Shown here in pieces: positions 18,482 through 27,716 of a DNA stretch of 64,000 bases (its first letter is position 1; every line of letters begins with the position of its first letter). Origin of the DNA: Bacillus sp. M6-12. Lineage in GTDB: Bacteria > Bacillota > Bacilli > Bacillales > DSM-1321. The translations under genes were made by a program, and so were the position numbers. The notes under the pieces are model-generated. The model did not search any database. It had not been told where the DNA came from and saw only the letters and a list, made by a program, of their open reading frames with translations. The stretch spans positions 16,292 to 80,291 of the forward strand of contig NZ_PGVF01000029.1 in assembly GCF_002860285.1 (NCBI RefSeq). Direction: 5' to 3'.

Positions 18482-19687
18482 ATGAGAAAGTTATTTCTTC
18501 TAAGAGGAGCACCAGGAGTAGGAAAAAGCACCTTGTTAAAAGAATTGAAAGTAGATGAATACGCATTAAATTCAGATATGTACCGAATGGCATTACAGTC
18601 ACCGCTTTTAACAGAAAGTGGCGAATTTAAAATCAATCAAATGTATGGGAGACGAGAAGCATGGCATATGTTGTATGAAACTTTAGATAAACGAATGTAT
18701 AATGGGGATTTTGTTATTATTGATGCAACCCATTCTAAACCATCTGATATGATGGCGTATCGTGCATTAGCTGACAAATATAGATATGAAATCATTGTTG
18801 TAGATTTTTCATCTATCCCAATGGAAGTAGCAAAAGAACGAAACCTTATGCGTGATGAACATAAGCAAGTTCCTGAAGCTACCATTGAAAAACATTATCT
18901 TCGCTTTCACACAAGCAGAGTACCAGATGGCATGAAAATTGTTCATTATCAGGATGCAAAAGAAGCCTTTTATCTGTCTCCTGTTGACTATTCTCACTAC
19001 AAAGCAATTCACCACATTGGAGATATTCATGGTTGCTACACTGCCCTTATGAGCTATTTAAAAGAGGGAATCAAAGAGGATGAACTATATATTTTTACTG
19101 GTGATTTCATTGACAGAGGTATTGAAAATGGAGAGGTATTGGAATTTCTATTTTCCATTATGGAACTTCCAAATGTCATTTTCTTAGAGGGAAATCATGA
19201 GCGTCACCTGTGGAAATGGGCGAATGGAGAAAAAGCATATTCCCTTGTCTTTGAACAAGATACAAAGCCTGAATTAGAAGAGTACGGAATTAACAAAAAA
19301 GAAGCGAAACGATTCTGTCGAAAATTAAAAGAATTGGTGTACTACACTTATAAAGATAAGGAAGTATTGGTCACACATGGAGGGCTTCCTGTTATCCCTA
19401 AAAATCTTCATTTTGTTTCTGCAGAGCAAATTATTCGTGGTGTAGGAGATTACAAAACACCTATTGATGAAATCTTTAATACGAATGAAAAAGGGACAAA
19501 CCGCTATCAAATTCATGGACACCGCAATCATGGCTTACTTCCATACACACCTGATACGCAAAGTTTCAACTTAGAAGGTGGAGTTGACAGTGGTGGATAC
19601 TTGCGAACGATTACCTTAAACAACGAAGGGTTTTCAAGTTTACAAGTAAAAAATAATGTATTCAAACAAAAACAAGAAGCAGGGTGA
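18482..19687 (+). CDS. Polynucleotide kinase-phosphatase (Pnkp-like, kinase + PPP phosphatase, no ligase)
   Basis: 401 residues, RBS AAAGGAGAG. The N-terminal kinase has P-loop GAPGVGKST (about 9-17) and a second kinase motif (VIIDATHS, about 80-87). From about residue 175 a PPP-type metallophosphatase follows, with all motifs in order: GDIHG, GDFIDRG (about 207), GNHERH (about 237), VTHGG (about 297) and HGHRNHG (about 345). This is the domain order of bacterial Pnkp RNA-repair enzymes, which heal 5'-OH and 2',3'-cyclic phosphate ends, but the C-terminal adenylyltransferase/ligase part is missing. It would prepare tRNA or other RNA breaks for a separate ligase. The healing role is from family knowledge; the tRNA substrate is inferred from the tRNA array. 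Confidence 0.85.
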   Translation: MRKLFLLRGAPGVGKSTLLKELKVDEYALNSDMYRMALQSPLLTESGEFKINQMYGRREAWHMLYETLDKRMYNGDFVIIDATHSKPSDMMAYRALADKYRYEIIVVDFSSIPMEVAKERNLMRDEHKQVPEATIEKHYLRFHTSRVPDGMKIVHYQDAKEAFYLSPVDYSHYKAIHHIGDIHGCYTALMSYLKEGIKEDELYIFTGDFIDRGIENGEVLEFLFSIMELPNVIFLEGNHERHLWKWANGEKAYSLVFEQDTKPELEEYGINKKEAKRFCRKLKELVYYTYKDKEVLVTHGGLPVIPKNLHFVSAEQIIRGVGDYKTPIDEIFNTNEKGTNRYQIHGHRNHGLLPYTPDTQSFNLEGGVDSGGYLRTITLNNEGFSSLQVKNNVFKQKQEAG

Positions 19688-19723
19688 GGAGATATTCTTA
19701 CCCTTTGATAAGGAGAGAAAATA

Positions 19724-20203
19724 ATGATAATTCAAGCCTTAATGTATGCAAAAGAAAAACATGAAGGACAAAAAAGAATAGGTGGAAAAGCCTATATTAC
19801 ACATCCAATAGCAGTAGCAGAGATATTAGAAAAAAAGGGATTTGATACTCCTTATATCTTGACAGGTTTATTTCATGATTTATTGGAAGATACTGACGCT
19901 AAAGAGGAAGAAATTTTGTTTTATGGTGGGGAAAAGGTTCTAACTGCAGTTAAGCGTGTAACCAAAATAAAAGGATATCAGATGATTGAATACATCGAAG
20001 AAATCAAAAAAGACATCATAGCCAAAATGGTGAAATTAGCTGATAGATTGCATAACCTGTTAAGTGCTACGATAGCAAACGAAAAATTCCGAAGACGTTA
20101 CGTTCAGGAAACAGAAGAATATTACGTAGATTTAGCAAAAGGTACTCCATTTGAAACAGATATTCAAGAAGCCTTGATAGCTTTAAAAGCTACATTAAGC
20201 TAA
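19724..20203 (+). CDS. Small alarmone hydrolase (MESH1/SpoT-type HD domain)
   Basis: 159 residues; single RelA/SpoT-like hydrolase domain. Visible metal ligands: H27 in THP, HD at 51-52, and the diagnostic EDT (55-57, giving HDLLEDT). The downstream segment KLADRLHNL (about 104-112) is also characteristic. Family enzymes remove the 3'-pyrophosphate from (p)ppGpp (some from NADPH or (pp)pApp). No synthetase domain is fused or nearby. Translationally close to the kinase-phosphatase gene (36-base gap), so probably co-transcribed. Confidence 0.85.
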   Translation: MIIQALMYAKEKHEGQKRIGGKAYITHPIAVAEILEKKGFDTPYILTGLFHDLLEDTDAKEEEILFYGGEKVLTAVKRVTKIKGYQMIEYIEEIKKDIIAKMVKLADRLHNLLSATIANEKFRRRYVQETEEYYVDLAKGTPFETDIQEALIALKATLS

Positions 20204-20204
20204 G

Positions 20205-20240
20205 AACCTCTTACATTTCGTAAGGGGTTTTTTTCTTTTG
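20205..20240 (+). terminator. Terminator after alarmone hydrolase gene
   Basis: AACCTCTTAC/GTAAGGGGTT stem, loop ATTTC, then TTTTTTT. Confidence 0.85.
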
Positions 20241-20384
20241 TTCAACATTGTTTTTAGTCATTGAATAATATGCACCAAAAAAAATAAAATATATAAACTT
20301 TACAAACAAGGATGAACTTTGTTTTAACTTTTGTAAGGTCATTAATTCCGTTATATATTCAATTAATTTTTTTGTCAATAATAT

Positions 20385-20413
20385 TTGACATTGAATTAAG
20401 CTGGAACTATAAT
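20385..20413 (+). promoter_or_regulatory. Consensus sigma-A promoter of the YhaM-like gene
   Basis: TTGACA (20385-20390), 17 bp, TATAAT (20408-20413): perfect hexamers. The longer upstream gap (20241-20480) also holds TTGTTTTTAGTCAT (20248-20261), a weak class A-like sequence. Confidence 0.85.
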
Positions 20414-20480
20414 GGGATTAGAACATAATACAGTTTTGTACTAAACAGGTTTTTATTTATTAAAAAGGAGAGATTTTTTT

Positions 20481-21470
20481 ATGGCAAACAACAATGTGAA
20501 AGAATTAAAAGACTTGGGTAAAGTGAAAGTTCAACAATTAGAGCAAGGAGCTAAAGCAGTTCTTGTTGGTGATTTCTCAAAACAAATCAAAGGTTCTTCA
20601 AATGGAGAATATCCTTTGGTTCGTATCACTGATAACACTGGTACAGCATTTGCTCGTGTTTGGAGTAACCTTCCTGTTGCCCCTGCAGTTGCAGAGTTAC
20701 AAGATGGTGATTATGTCGAAGTGGAAGTGATTTGCACTGGTGCAGGTCAATACACAAACATCGACATTCAAAAAATCACAAAACTTGAAAGACCAATTGT
20801 GACAGTGGTAAACATTGAAGAATTGAAAGCAGAGTTGAGAGAAGTATTTAAGAGTTTTAAAGACGAAAACCTTCGTAATCTTGTCACTGCTGTATTTAGC
20901 AGAGAAGATGTAAAAGAGTTATTCTTTACTGCTCCTGCTTCACAACAAAGTGGTTATTCTTTTGATGGTGGCTTACTTGCTCACGTTGTTCGTACAATTC
21001 GCTTGTGTGATGCAGTTGCCGATGTTTTTGATAATTGGAATCACAACACAGATAACTTTGTTAGTAAATTGAATCGTGATTTATTAAAAGCGTCTTCTAT
21101 GTTGCATGACATTGGAAAACCAAAAGCATTTAAAAAGAATGGTCAACGTGTCGAAAAAACAATTGAAGGAGAGTTGTTTGAGGACAGCTATATATCCATG
21201 AAAATTGTACTGGAAGAATTGGCGAAAGTATCTATCCCAGAAGAGCAACGAGTTGTTCTTGAACACGTTCTTGGTTCTTCTAAAGGAAAGCAAGGATACG
21301 GTGCTTTGTTTATTCCACGTTCAAGAGAGGCAATTGCGTTTCATTTGATTGAGTCATTAGACGTTCAAATGTCAAACTTTGAATTCCTTGACCGAAATGC
21401 TGGTGCTGAACAATCATTCGTTCAATTGTTCCAAAAGACAATGTTCCTTGGTTCTTATGACGAAGAGTAA
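20481..21470 (+). CDS. YhaM-like 3'-5' exonuclease (OB-fold + HD)
   Basis: 329 residues. An N-terminal OB-fold nucleic-acid-binding domain (about 20-105: LVRITDNTGTAFARVWS, DGDYVEVEVI segments) is followed by an HD phosphohydrolase domain with LLAHVVRT (about 166-173) and LHDIGKP (about 208-214). This is the order of Bacillus YhaM/CMP-binding-factor exonucleases, which degrade single-stranded RNA and DNA 3'-5'. Slightly longer than YhaM (about 314). Strong consensus promoter suggests high expression. Confidence 0.85.
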   Translation: MANNNVKELKDLGKVKVQQLEQGAKAVLVGDFSKQIKGSSNGEYPLVRITDNTGTAFARVWSNLPVAPAVAELQDGDYVEVEVICTGAGQYTNIDIQKITKLERPIVTVVNIEELKAELREVFKSFKDENLRNLVTAVFSREDVKELFFTAPASQQSGYSFDGGLLAHVVRTIRLCDAVADVFDNWNHNTDNFVSKLNRDLLKASSMLHDIGKPKAFKKNGQRVEKTIEGELFEDSYISMKIVLEELAKVSIPEEQRVVLEHVLGSSKGKQGYGALFIPRSREAIAFHLIESLDVQMSNFEFLDRNAGAEQSFVQLFQKTMFLGSYDEE

Positions 21471-21586
21471 TTATCTTTTAATAGGATAGGGGAGAAATTT
21501 TTCTTCCCTTCCGCTTTACTTTATTTAAACAGGTTGCAAATGAATTTTAAAAATATCATTTTACTTACTCAAAGGAGAGATTTTAT

Positions 21587-22774
21587 ATGGCAAACGTAGT
21601 AACTTCATTCAAAGAGGTAAACAACTTAGGATTTGATGTAGAAAAAACAGAGGAATTGGTAGCTGGTCTGCAAAGAGAAGGTGCTGTAGTAGGAATTGAA
21701 GACCTTTCTTCTTACATTCGTAAGCAAGGGCTAATCGTTTCTGAACACATTGGTCGCAGACGTAACTATGTAAAAGTTTCACCTAAACTTTTTGGTGTTG
21801 ACTTAACAACAAAAGGTACAGAAACAAACGAGTTTTTTAAACAGCATATGAAAATGGGGAAAATTACTTTCCTTCCAGAAGCATATGAGACTGAGCTAAT
21901 CAATATTGAATCAACAGTTCGTGTTCAACGTAAGCGTAATTCTATCGGATATGATAATAAATTCATGACGATTGATTCTTACAACGCCTTTATGGAAATG
22001 GTGAACGGAAAGGTTGAAAAGCAAATTATTGATGGTAAAGAAGTGTTTGTGAAAATCCCTGGTAAAAAAGAAGAATACTTTGCAACAAGAGATAAAATTG
22101 TTGCCAATTGGGATACTATCATTGCACGTTTTAAAGAAATTGTTTGGATTTCACTGGATGAACTAAATGCTCTTGACAAAGATAAAGTGTTTAACACTAT
22201 CATGTCACGTATTCCTTCTAAAGAAGAATATGCAAATAGTTTTTATATGACAATTGGTGCAAAAGCATTTCCTGTTACAGAAAACCTTAGTATGTTTGAC
22301 GAAGACATTCAAAAGCAAATCAATGAAGGTCTAAATCAAGAAACGGTTCAAACTTTATATGAAATTATCGGAAATACGCTGAATGATGCATTTGAAAATG
22401 TTTGTCGAGTGATTAACACAATCAAGAAAAACGACAAAATTGCTATTCGTACTTTGGGGTCTGTAAAAAATACAGCAAAACGAATTGCACAAAAGAACAT
22501 TTTCAACAATCCTAAAATTGATGCTATTCGTGATTCCATCTTGGAAATGCTGAATCTTTCAGTTAATCCAGAAGCTATGTGTGAAGAAGCGGAAGCTATC
22601 GCATCTATGATTTATGGATATGCAAAAGAATTGGGTATTGAAGATACTATCAACTTAAAGTCAAGCCCACTTTCTGAAGACGAACTTCTTGAATTGTTTG
22701 AAATGATTGAAGGTAAATCATTCGATGATGAAGATGAAATCGTTGCAGAAGAAATGTATAAAATGAGAGCTTAA
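21587..22774 (+). CDS. Unknown 395-residue helical protein
   Basis: Preceded by AAAGGAGAG and by the same type of leader as the YhaM-like gene 120 bases upstream, so possibly co-regulated with it. Mostly helical and acidic; a segment AKRIAQKNIFNNPKIDAI (about 300-317) precedes a long amphipathic helix. Size and helical nature resemble DUF3150-type phage proteins near nuclease genes, but I cannot confirm membership. Confidence 0.6.
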   Translation: MANVVTSFKEVNNLGFDVEKTEELVAGLQREGAVVGIEDLSSYIRKQGLIVSEHIGRRRNYVKVSPKLFGVDLTTKGTETNEFFKQHMKMGKITFLPEAYETELINIESTVRVQRKRNSIGYDNKFMTIDSYNAFMEMVNGKVEKQIIDGKEVFVKIPGKKEEYFATRDKIVANWDTIIARFKEIVWISLDELNALDKDKVFNTIMSRIPSKEEYANSFYMTIGAKAFPVTENLSMFDEDIQKQINEGLNQETVQTLYEIIGNTLNDAFENVCRVINTIKKNDKIAIRTLGSVKNTAKRIAQKNIFNNPKIDAIRDSILEMLNLSVNPEAMCEEAEAIASMIYGYAKELGIEDTINLKSSPLSEDELLELFEMIEGKSFDDEDEIVAEEMYKMRA

Positions 22775-22785
22775 TCTCTATTTGA

Positions 22786-22818
22786 AAGAACTTCGACTAT
22801 TGTCGGGGTTCTTTTTTG
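22786..22818 (+). terminator. Terminator after the 21587 gene
   Basis: AGAACTTCGAC pairs with GTCGGGGTTCT through two G-T pairs; TTTTTT follows. Confidence 0.75.
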
Positions 22819-22913
22819 TTGCAAGTCAAACGTAATTCACCATTCCTTTTTTCATAAATTTCCCTCCGTTTCTGTAAGATAAAAAATCCAATAAAATTAG
22901 GAGGGATTTACTT

Positions 22914-23645
22914 ATGAGTTTAACTCGTTATTATGGAACAACAGATAAATTACCAAATCACTTTGTAGAATTGGTAATGAATGAACAAAAGGAGATTGTA
23001 ACCAAACTCGTTTATCGTGAGGATTATAGTGTTATTCCTTTTTATAAATTAGAAGAAGAGGTTCGGGTATTATTAGAACCAATGGTGAAAAAAGATTTCA
23101 CTCTCTTAAGGGGAGACGATTTCAAGAAATTCTTAAATGAAAGAGAAAGACATAGAAAAATACATTGTCAGGTTTTAAACGAAGAAGAAGCGTTCAAAAT
23201 AGAAGGTGGACAAGTGGTTTATGCTGACGAATTACTCGATGGTCGATTATACGCAACCTACCATTTTCCAAGTGAATATGGATATGCGATTTGTCATTAT
23301 TCAGAGAAAAATAAAAATTTCATTGAACAACACTTTTTTACAGAAGAAGAAATGACTTGTCCTTCTATCCTTTACTTCTTGAAAAACAGCATTCCAAAAG
23401 ATAAAATAACCGTTTTTGATACAGCTTTTAAAGGGGTTTTTTATGCCTTATACAAAACAAAAGATTACTTCTATATCGGAGAAGTTGAAGGTGGTATGCT
23501 AACTGATAATATAAAAATATATGACAATGATTATGTAAAAGTAACAGAAAATACAGAGGTAGATATCATAAAAGAAAAAATCAATCTATATATGTATAAG
23601 TTACACATTATACAGTTGGCAAAAACCTTTATTCCAACTATGTAA
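22914..23645 (+). CDS. Unknown 243-residue protein
   Basis: RBS AGGAGGG. Soluble, mixed alpha/beta, rich in aromatic residues; no motif recognised. Flanked by its own terminator, so probably monocistronic. Confidence 0.55.
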   Translation: MSLTRYYGTTDKLPNHFVELVMNEQKEIVTKLVYREDYSVIPFYKLEEEVRVLLEPMVKKDFTLLRGDDFKKFLNERERHRKIHCQVLNEEEAFKIEGGQVVYADELLDGRLYATYHFPSEYGYAICHYSEKNKNFIEQHFFTEEEMTCPSILYFLKNSIPKDKITVFDTAFKGVFYALYKTKDYFYIGEVEGGMLTDNIKIYDNDYVKVTENTEVDIIKEKINLYMYKLHIIQLAKTFIPTM

Positions 23646-23652
23646 TACCAGA

Positions 23653-23690
23653 AAAAACAGAGACCTTAATCAAGGTTTCTGTTTTTGTTT
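23653..23690 (+). terminator. Terminator after the 22914 gene
   Basis: AAAACAGAGACCTT/AAGGTTTCTGTTTT 14-bp stem (one wobble), tetraloop, T-rich tail. Confidence 0.9.
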
Positions 23691-23782
23691 TTTAAAGGAA
23701 ATACTTCTCCCTTATCCCTCATTTATAGTGAATTTTTATTAAATGAAACTACTATAATGATAAAAAAATAGGAGGGGATAGT

Positions 23783-24559
23783 ATGCAAATGAATAGAGAT
23801 ATTTCAAAAATAAGAAAAGAATTTTTAGAATTAAATACATTTCTTTTAAAACATTATGTTATGAAAGAAGATATTATCTCAATGGGGAATTTAGCCCTAT
23901 TTGTAGATAGTTCTTATAATCGTCAAAAATGGTTAGAGAAGAAAAAAAACATAAAAGAATGGGTGTTGCAAAAAAATGCGAATGAATTGAATATGTTTAT
24001 GGCAAATGAGTTATATGAAATAGCGTTAAGATTGGGTATTAGTGATAATCTAAAATTCAAACTTCATAAAATGACAAGTGCGTATAAAGATAGTTCACTT
24101 CGATATTTCGATATTGTTTTAGACCCATATGAGTTCCCTGTTTGGTTTAAAAGAATGATGGAATACTTTCCTGTATCAAATAAAAAGGGGCTTTATTTGA
24201 GGATTTTAAAGCGTTTAGAGAATTATCCTATTTTCCAAAAAAGAGAAGAGCAATTAGCAGTTTCCTACTTTGCTAAAAAAGTCTTTCATGATGAAAAACT
24301 TTGGGACATTCTTGATGAATTAGAATCTTTGATAGAAAATAAAACAGAAAATGATATTGCCTGGTTCATGGCTGTTCAATTGTTTCGTTATTCTTACCCT
24401 GAAATGGAGAAAAACAATAGAAAAGAAGAACAACTATATACGCTTCTCAAACTAAAAGAGTATAAAGCTCTTTATGAGAAAAAGGAGTTACAGACTTGCG
24501 ATATTTTTTCAGATACAATGAAAAAGGAAATTTCCAATGGTTTATTTAGAAGCATCTAA
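23783..24559 (+). CDS. Unknown 258-residue helical protein
   Basis: RBS AGGAGGGG. Strongly helical and charged throughout; no motif or membrane segment seen. Its stop codon overlaps the downstream terminator. Confidence 0.55.
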   Translation: MQMNRDISKIRKEFLELNTFLLKHYVMKEDIISMGNLALFVDSSYNRQKWLEKKKNIKEWVLQKNANELNMFMANELYEIALRLGISDNLKFKLHKMTSAYKDSSLRYFDIVLDPYEFPVWFKRMMEYFPVSNKKGLYLRILKRLENYPIFQKREEQLAVSYFAKKVFHDEKLWDILDELESLIENKTENDIAWFMAVQLFRYSYPEMEKNNRKEEQLYTLLKLKEYKALYEKKELQTCDIFSDTMKKEISNGLFRSI

Positions 24560-24576
24560 ATGGTGCTTCTTTTTGT
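24548..24576 (+). terminator. Terminator after the 23783 gene
   Basis: AGAAGCA/TGCTTCT stem followed by TTTTTG. Confidence 0.7.
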
Positions 24577-24578
24577 TT

Positions 24579-24618
24579 GTAAAATAAAATTTACAAAAAT
24601 GATGAAACATGATAGAAT
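24579..24618 (+). promoter_or_regulatory. Class B promoter of the ART-HD gene
   Basis: GTAAA-ATAAAA-TTTAC (24579-24594), -35 TTTACA (24590-24595), 17-bp spacer ending TGA, -10 TAGAAT (24613-24618). Confidence 0.7.
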
Positions 24619-24644
24619 AAGAAACAAGAAAAGGAGTGTATATA

Positions 24645-26018
24645 ATGTCTAAAACATTTCGTGAAGTAAAGCTACCTTTAAAAAGAAAAGATTTAATGCC
24701 CGTTAAAGAAGATAATTTGGATGATGTGAAGAAAATTCACCCTAATCCATATACATATCAGGAGTTGAAACAAGTATTTGAAGAAAATGGTCTTTCCATC
24801 AATCATTTATACATGGCAAAAGAAGGTCTTTATCCTTTTTGGTATATAGATGGGTTTGTATTTGCACCTGTTACATCTCTGAATCCTTCTGTATTTCAAC
24901 TTCATTTAAACGGTGATAACGTAGAAGCTCAAAAGAAAAGACTTCAACGATATTGGGAAAAAGGGAATTATTCTGCTCTTTTTTCAGAAGTTGATTCTCA
25001 GTTTGGATTTGACACCTTCTTTGAACACATAGAAGAAATTCCAGAAGAAAAACAATATGAAATATTCCGTAAGCTCTATACACGTAATGAATACGGATTT
25101 CAGGATATTGACCAAACACTTATTAGAAAGTTGTTTTCTTTGAATCCTGATAAAAGTTTTCTGAAACATATCCCTGTTGAACCTGATGGATATGTAACTA
25201 TTTATCGTGGGATGCAAGACCATTCAGCTTCACCAGAAGAAGCCTATTCATGGACATTGGACTTTGAAGTAGCTCAACGATTTGCTCTTCGTTTTAATTC
25301 CACAGAGAGTAGCATTTATCAAGCAAGAGTGCTTGTAGAGGATATTGTGGATTATGTAGGAGATGGAAACATCGGAGATAGAGGAGAAGAAGAAATTCTG
25401 GTGATTCCTGAAACTTTGAGAGATGTGAAAAATATGGGTTTTTATAATTTAAGTGATTCTCTCTTTGAAGAATTAAATCGGGCAGGAATTGTAGAAATGT
25501 ATCAAGAATATGCTCACCAAAGGTTAAAAGGGTCTTGGTTTCACAAACCAGATGGCATACATGGAAAACGTCATATCAAACGTGTTTTGTTCCTATCTCT
25601 AATTATGTCTTATTTAGACGACTTATCTGAAGAAGACCGCCAAATTCTTATTTACGCTTCTCTTTATCATGATATTGGAAGAGAGCATGATTGGGAAGAT
25701 GAAGAACATGGTTTACAAAGTGTCTATAAAATGGAAGAGCTTAAATTAACAACAAGAGGGTTAAATAATGAAGAAGTCCGTATTTTAAAGTTCATTATGA
25801 AGTACCATTGTATTCGTGATGAAGTAGGCTTACGAAAAATCAAAACACAAAAAGGAATTCAGGATAAAGAACGTGCCATTGATTTATTCAAACGCTTTAA
25901 GGATTGTGACAATTTAGACAGGGTTCGTTTAGGAGATTTAGACCTGAATTATATTCGGACTGAAACAGGAAAGAAAATGATGATGATTGCGTATCAACTT
26001 CTTAGAAACATTGAATAA
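24645..26018 (+). CDS. Putative ADP-ribosyltransferase fused to an HD domain
   Basis: 457 residues from ATG 24645 (AAGGAG 9 bases upstream; an in-frame GTG at 24636 abuts that RBS). The middle domain has the R-S-E pattern of R-S-(E/Q)xE ADP-ribosyltransferases: Arg188 in TIYRG, Ser202 in the SWTLD segment, and E248-x-E250 in RGEEEILVIPE, with spacing normal for the fold. From about residue 300 an HD phosphohydrolase domain follows: H306 in HGKRH, HD at 342-343 in YHDIGREHD, later H and D ligands (KYH; CDNLDRVR). I know of no standard name for this fusion. One part may modify and the other reverse or hydrolyse a nucleotide product; this is inference. Confidence 0.7.
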   Translation: MSKTFREVKLPLKRKDLMPVKEDNLDDVKKIHPNPYTYQELKQVFEENGLSINHLYMAKEGLYPFWYIDGFVFAPVTSLNPSVFQLHLNGDNVEAQKKRLQRYWEKGNYSALFSEVDSQFGFDTFFEHIEEIPEEKQYEIFRKLYTRNEYGFQDIDQTLIRKLFSLNPDKSFLKHIPVEPDGYVTIYRGMQDHSASPEEAYSWTLDFEVAQRFALRFNSTESSIYQARVLVEDIVDYVGDGNIGDRGEEEILVIPETLRDVKNMGFYNLSDSLFEELNRAGIVEMYQEYAHQRLKGSWFHKPDGIHGKRHIKRVLFLSLIMSYLDDLSEEDRQILIYASLYHDIGREHDWEDEEHGLQSVYKMEELKLTTRGLNNEEVRILKFIMKYHCIRDEVGLRKIKTQKGIQDKERAIDLFKRFKDCDNLDRVRLGDLDLNYIRTETGKKMMMIAYQLLRNIE

Positions 26019-26030
26019 GTTTATTCCGAA

Positions 26031-26066
26031 CAAGAGCACATCCATAAGGGTGTGTTCTTTTTGTGT
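26031..26066 (+). terminator. Terminator after the ART-HD gene
   Basis: GAGCACATCC/GGGTGTGTTC imperfect stem with ATAA loop and TTTTTG tail. Confidence 0.6.
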
Positions 26067-26080
26067 ACTCACTTACTTCA

Positions 26081-26109
26081 TTGTTTTTAGTCAATGATTA
26101 TGATAAAAT
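26081..26109 (+). promoter_or_regulatory. Class A-like promoter of the 26174-27225 genes
   Basis: TTGTTTTTAGTCAA (26081-26094) with -35 TTGTTT, 17-bp spacer, -10 TAAAAT (26104-26109). The right half AGTCAA is conserved; the left half diverges. Confidence 0.6.
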
Positions 26110-26173
26110 TGATTATAAAATAAACTATTTAAAAGAAAGTTGATTCTTTTATAAAAAAGAAGGAGGAGATAGG

Positions 26174-26332
26174 TTGGGAACAGCTCAAATTCTAATGCTT
26201 ATGGGGGCGACTATTGCTGGTACATTCTTTGCAGTTGCCTTGACGCAACAAAATCCTTTCCACCGTAATTTGTATAACGCTTTTGGTGTTGTAGGAACAG
26301 GTTTAATTATTGTTGGTTATTTATCTGTTTAA
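26174..26332 (+). CDS. 52-residue two-helix membrane protein
   Basis: TTG start 7 bases after AGGAGG. Two hydrophobic helices (about residues 5-23 and 36-51) joined by a short loop with His, Arg and Asn (NPFHRN). Stops 24 bases before the next RBS/start, so it is the first gene of a two-gene operon. No family recognised. Confidence 0.65.
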   Translation: MGTAQILMLMGATIAGTFFAVALTQQNPFHRNLYNAFGVVGTGLIIVGYLSV

Positions 26333-26355
26333 TTTAGAAAAAAGGAGGGAAGAAG

Positions 26356-27225
26356 ATGCTGTCTAAAAGGAAAAAGAATATTCTTGGAACATTTCAAGAT
26401 GAAAAAGGGGTCAACTATCAACTGGTAAAAGAACAACGAAAAAGATGGTTGGATAAAAAGAATGAAGGCATAGAAGAAATTACTTTTTATCGTGGAACAG
26501 AAATTATCCCAGCTTGGGATGTACCTAAACTGAAATTAAATCTACGTGAATCCAAGGCAGAAGAAGTTACGTGCTTTGTGAATGAGTATTTAAAGAGTTC
26601 ATCTGTTATCAAAGATTCTTTACAGCAAATGAACTTTCCATTGGGAACGCTTATTGATATTTGGAATGGCATATATAAAGACCATGCCTTTATTAAAGAA
26701 AGCATTTTAGCGTATCAAGATATTTTGGATTCTAATGAATTTATTCAAACCCTTTCTCAACCTGAACAATGGGTTTTGTTTACACAAAACAAATATCGAA
26801 ACCCTGAAAACATGAGAAAGTATAAAGAAATGTTTCAAGGTGTCATTGTGTTTTTCTTACAAAAGTATCTATCTGAATCGTATATTCAAAAATACGAAAG
26901 AGTATATGGAGAATGGCAAACCTTAATTTCTAATACATTTTCGGCATACTACACTGAAAATGATAAGTTGGAAAGTATCGAAAAAGCTATTGAACAAACA
27001 AAAGAGGAATTAAAAACAAAAGAGTTTGAATTGGGAGAAATCCGCAAAGAGATAACTCAATTAGATAATGAATATGAACACGCCCTTATTTCTCAAAAAT
27101 TCAAAATAGAGGAAAACGTAAAGGCAGTATTAGAAAAAGAACAAGAGAAAAACAAAGAAGTCGAAGATGCAAGAGAGAAAATTAATCGTATTACGTCTTT
27201 CTTTCAAAATGAGCCTATCCAGTAA
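26356..27225 (+). CDS. Unknown protein with C-terminal coiled coil
   Basis: 289 residues, RBS AAAAGGAGGG. An N-terminal mixed-fold part with a TFYRGTEI segment (about 41-48), and a long Glu/Lys coiled coil from about residue 205 to 280. May interact with the small membrane protein encoded just upstream. No domain recognised. Confidence 0.55.
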   Translation: MLSKRKKNILGTFQDEKGVNYQLVKEQRKRWLDKKNEGIEEITFYRGTEIIPAWDVPKLKLNLRESKAEEVTCFVNEYLKSSSVIKDSLQQMNFPLGTLIDIWNGIYKDHAFIKESILAYQDILDSNEFIQTLSQPEQWVLFTQNKYRNPENMRKYKEMFQGVIVFFLQKYLSESYIQKYERVYGEWQTLISNTFSAYYTENDKLESIEKAIEQTKEELKTKEFELGEIRKEITQLDNEYEHALISQKFKIEENVKAVLEKEQEKNKEVEDAREKINRITSFFQNEPIQ

Positions 27226-27332
27226 AACGGAAAGGTTCATTTCGTCTGTTATGAGAACAAAAAGGAACACCTAAAATATAAAGTATTTTAAAAAAAAGGA
27301 AATGCTATACGCATGATAAGGGAGAGTAAAAA

Positions 27333-27674
27333 ATGGAACAAGTATTGCAGGAAATGGTTAATGTATTTCATTTGGAAGTAGAGGATGAAGAAATCGAGAA
27401 AGTGTTAGACTGGTGGAATCCACAAGTAAACGATAATCTATTATTTGTTAGAGGGAATCCTGTAGCAATCATTGAATCTATTAATGAAACAGGAGAATCC
27501 GTAACGATTCGTACAAACGAAGGGGAGCTATTTACGCTAAGTGTAGAGGATGTCAAAGATTCTTATGTACCTCTTTTAACCTCTCTACAAGCGGAGGAGC
27601 TAATTGAAGTATTGCCACCTGAATATGAAGGATTGAGAGAGAAATTAACAAACGCTCTTTCTGAACAAGAGTAA
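27333..27674 (+). CDS. Unknown small acidic protein
   Basis: 113 residues, RBS AAGGGAGAG. Very acidic; the region about 40-75 looks like a small SH3/KOW-like beta barrel (VRGNPVAIIES, SVTIRTNEGELFTL). No family recognised. Confidence 0.55.
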   Translation: MEQVLQEMVNVFHLEVEDEEIEKVLDWWNPQVNDNLLFVRGNPVAIIESINETGESVTIRTNEGELFTLSVEDVKDSYVPLLTSLQAEELIEVLPPEYEGLREKLTNALSEQE

Positions 27675-27685
27675 ATACCTAAATA

Positions 27686-27716
27686 ATAGAGGCGTTTATT
27701 TACGCCTCTATTTTTC
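27686..27716 (+). terminator. Terminator between convergent genes
   Basis: ATAGAGGCGT/ACGCCTCTAT perfect 10-bp stem followed by TTTTT; serves the plus-strand gene and may also end the convergent gene. Confidence 0.85.
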
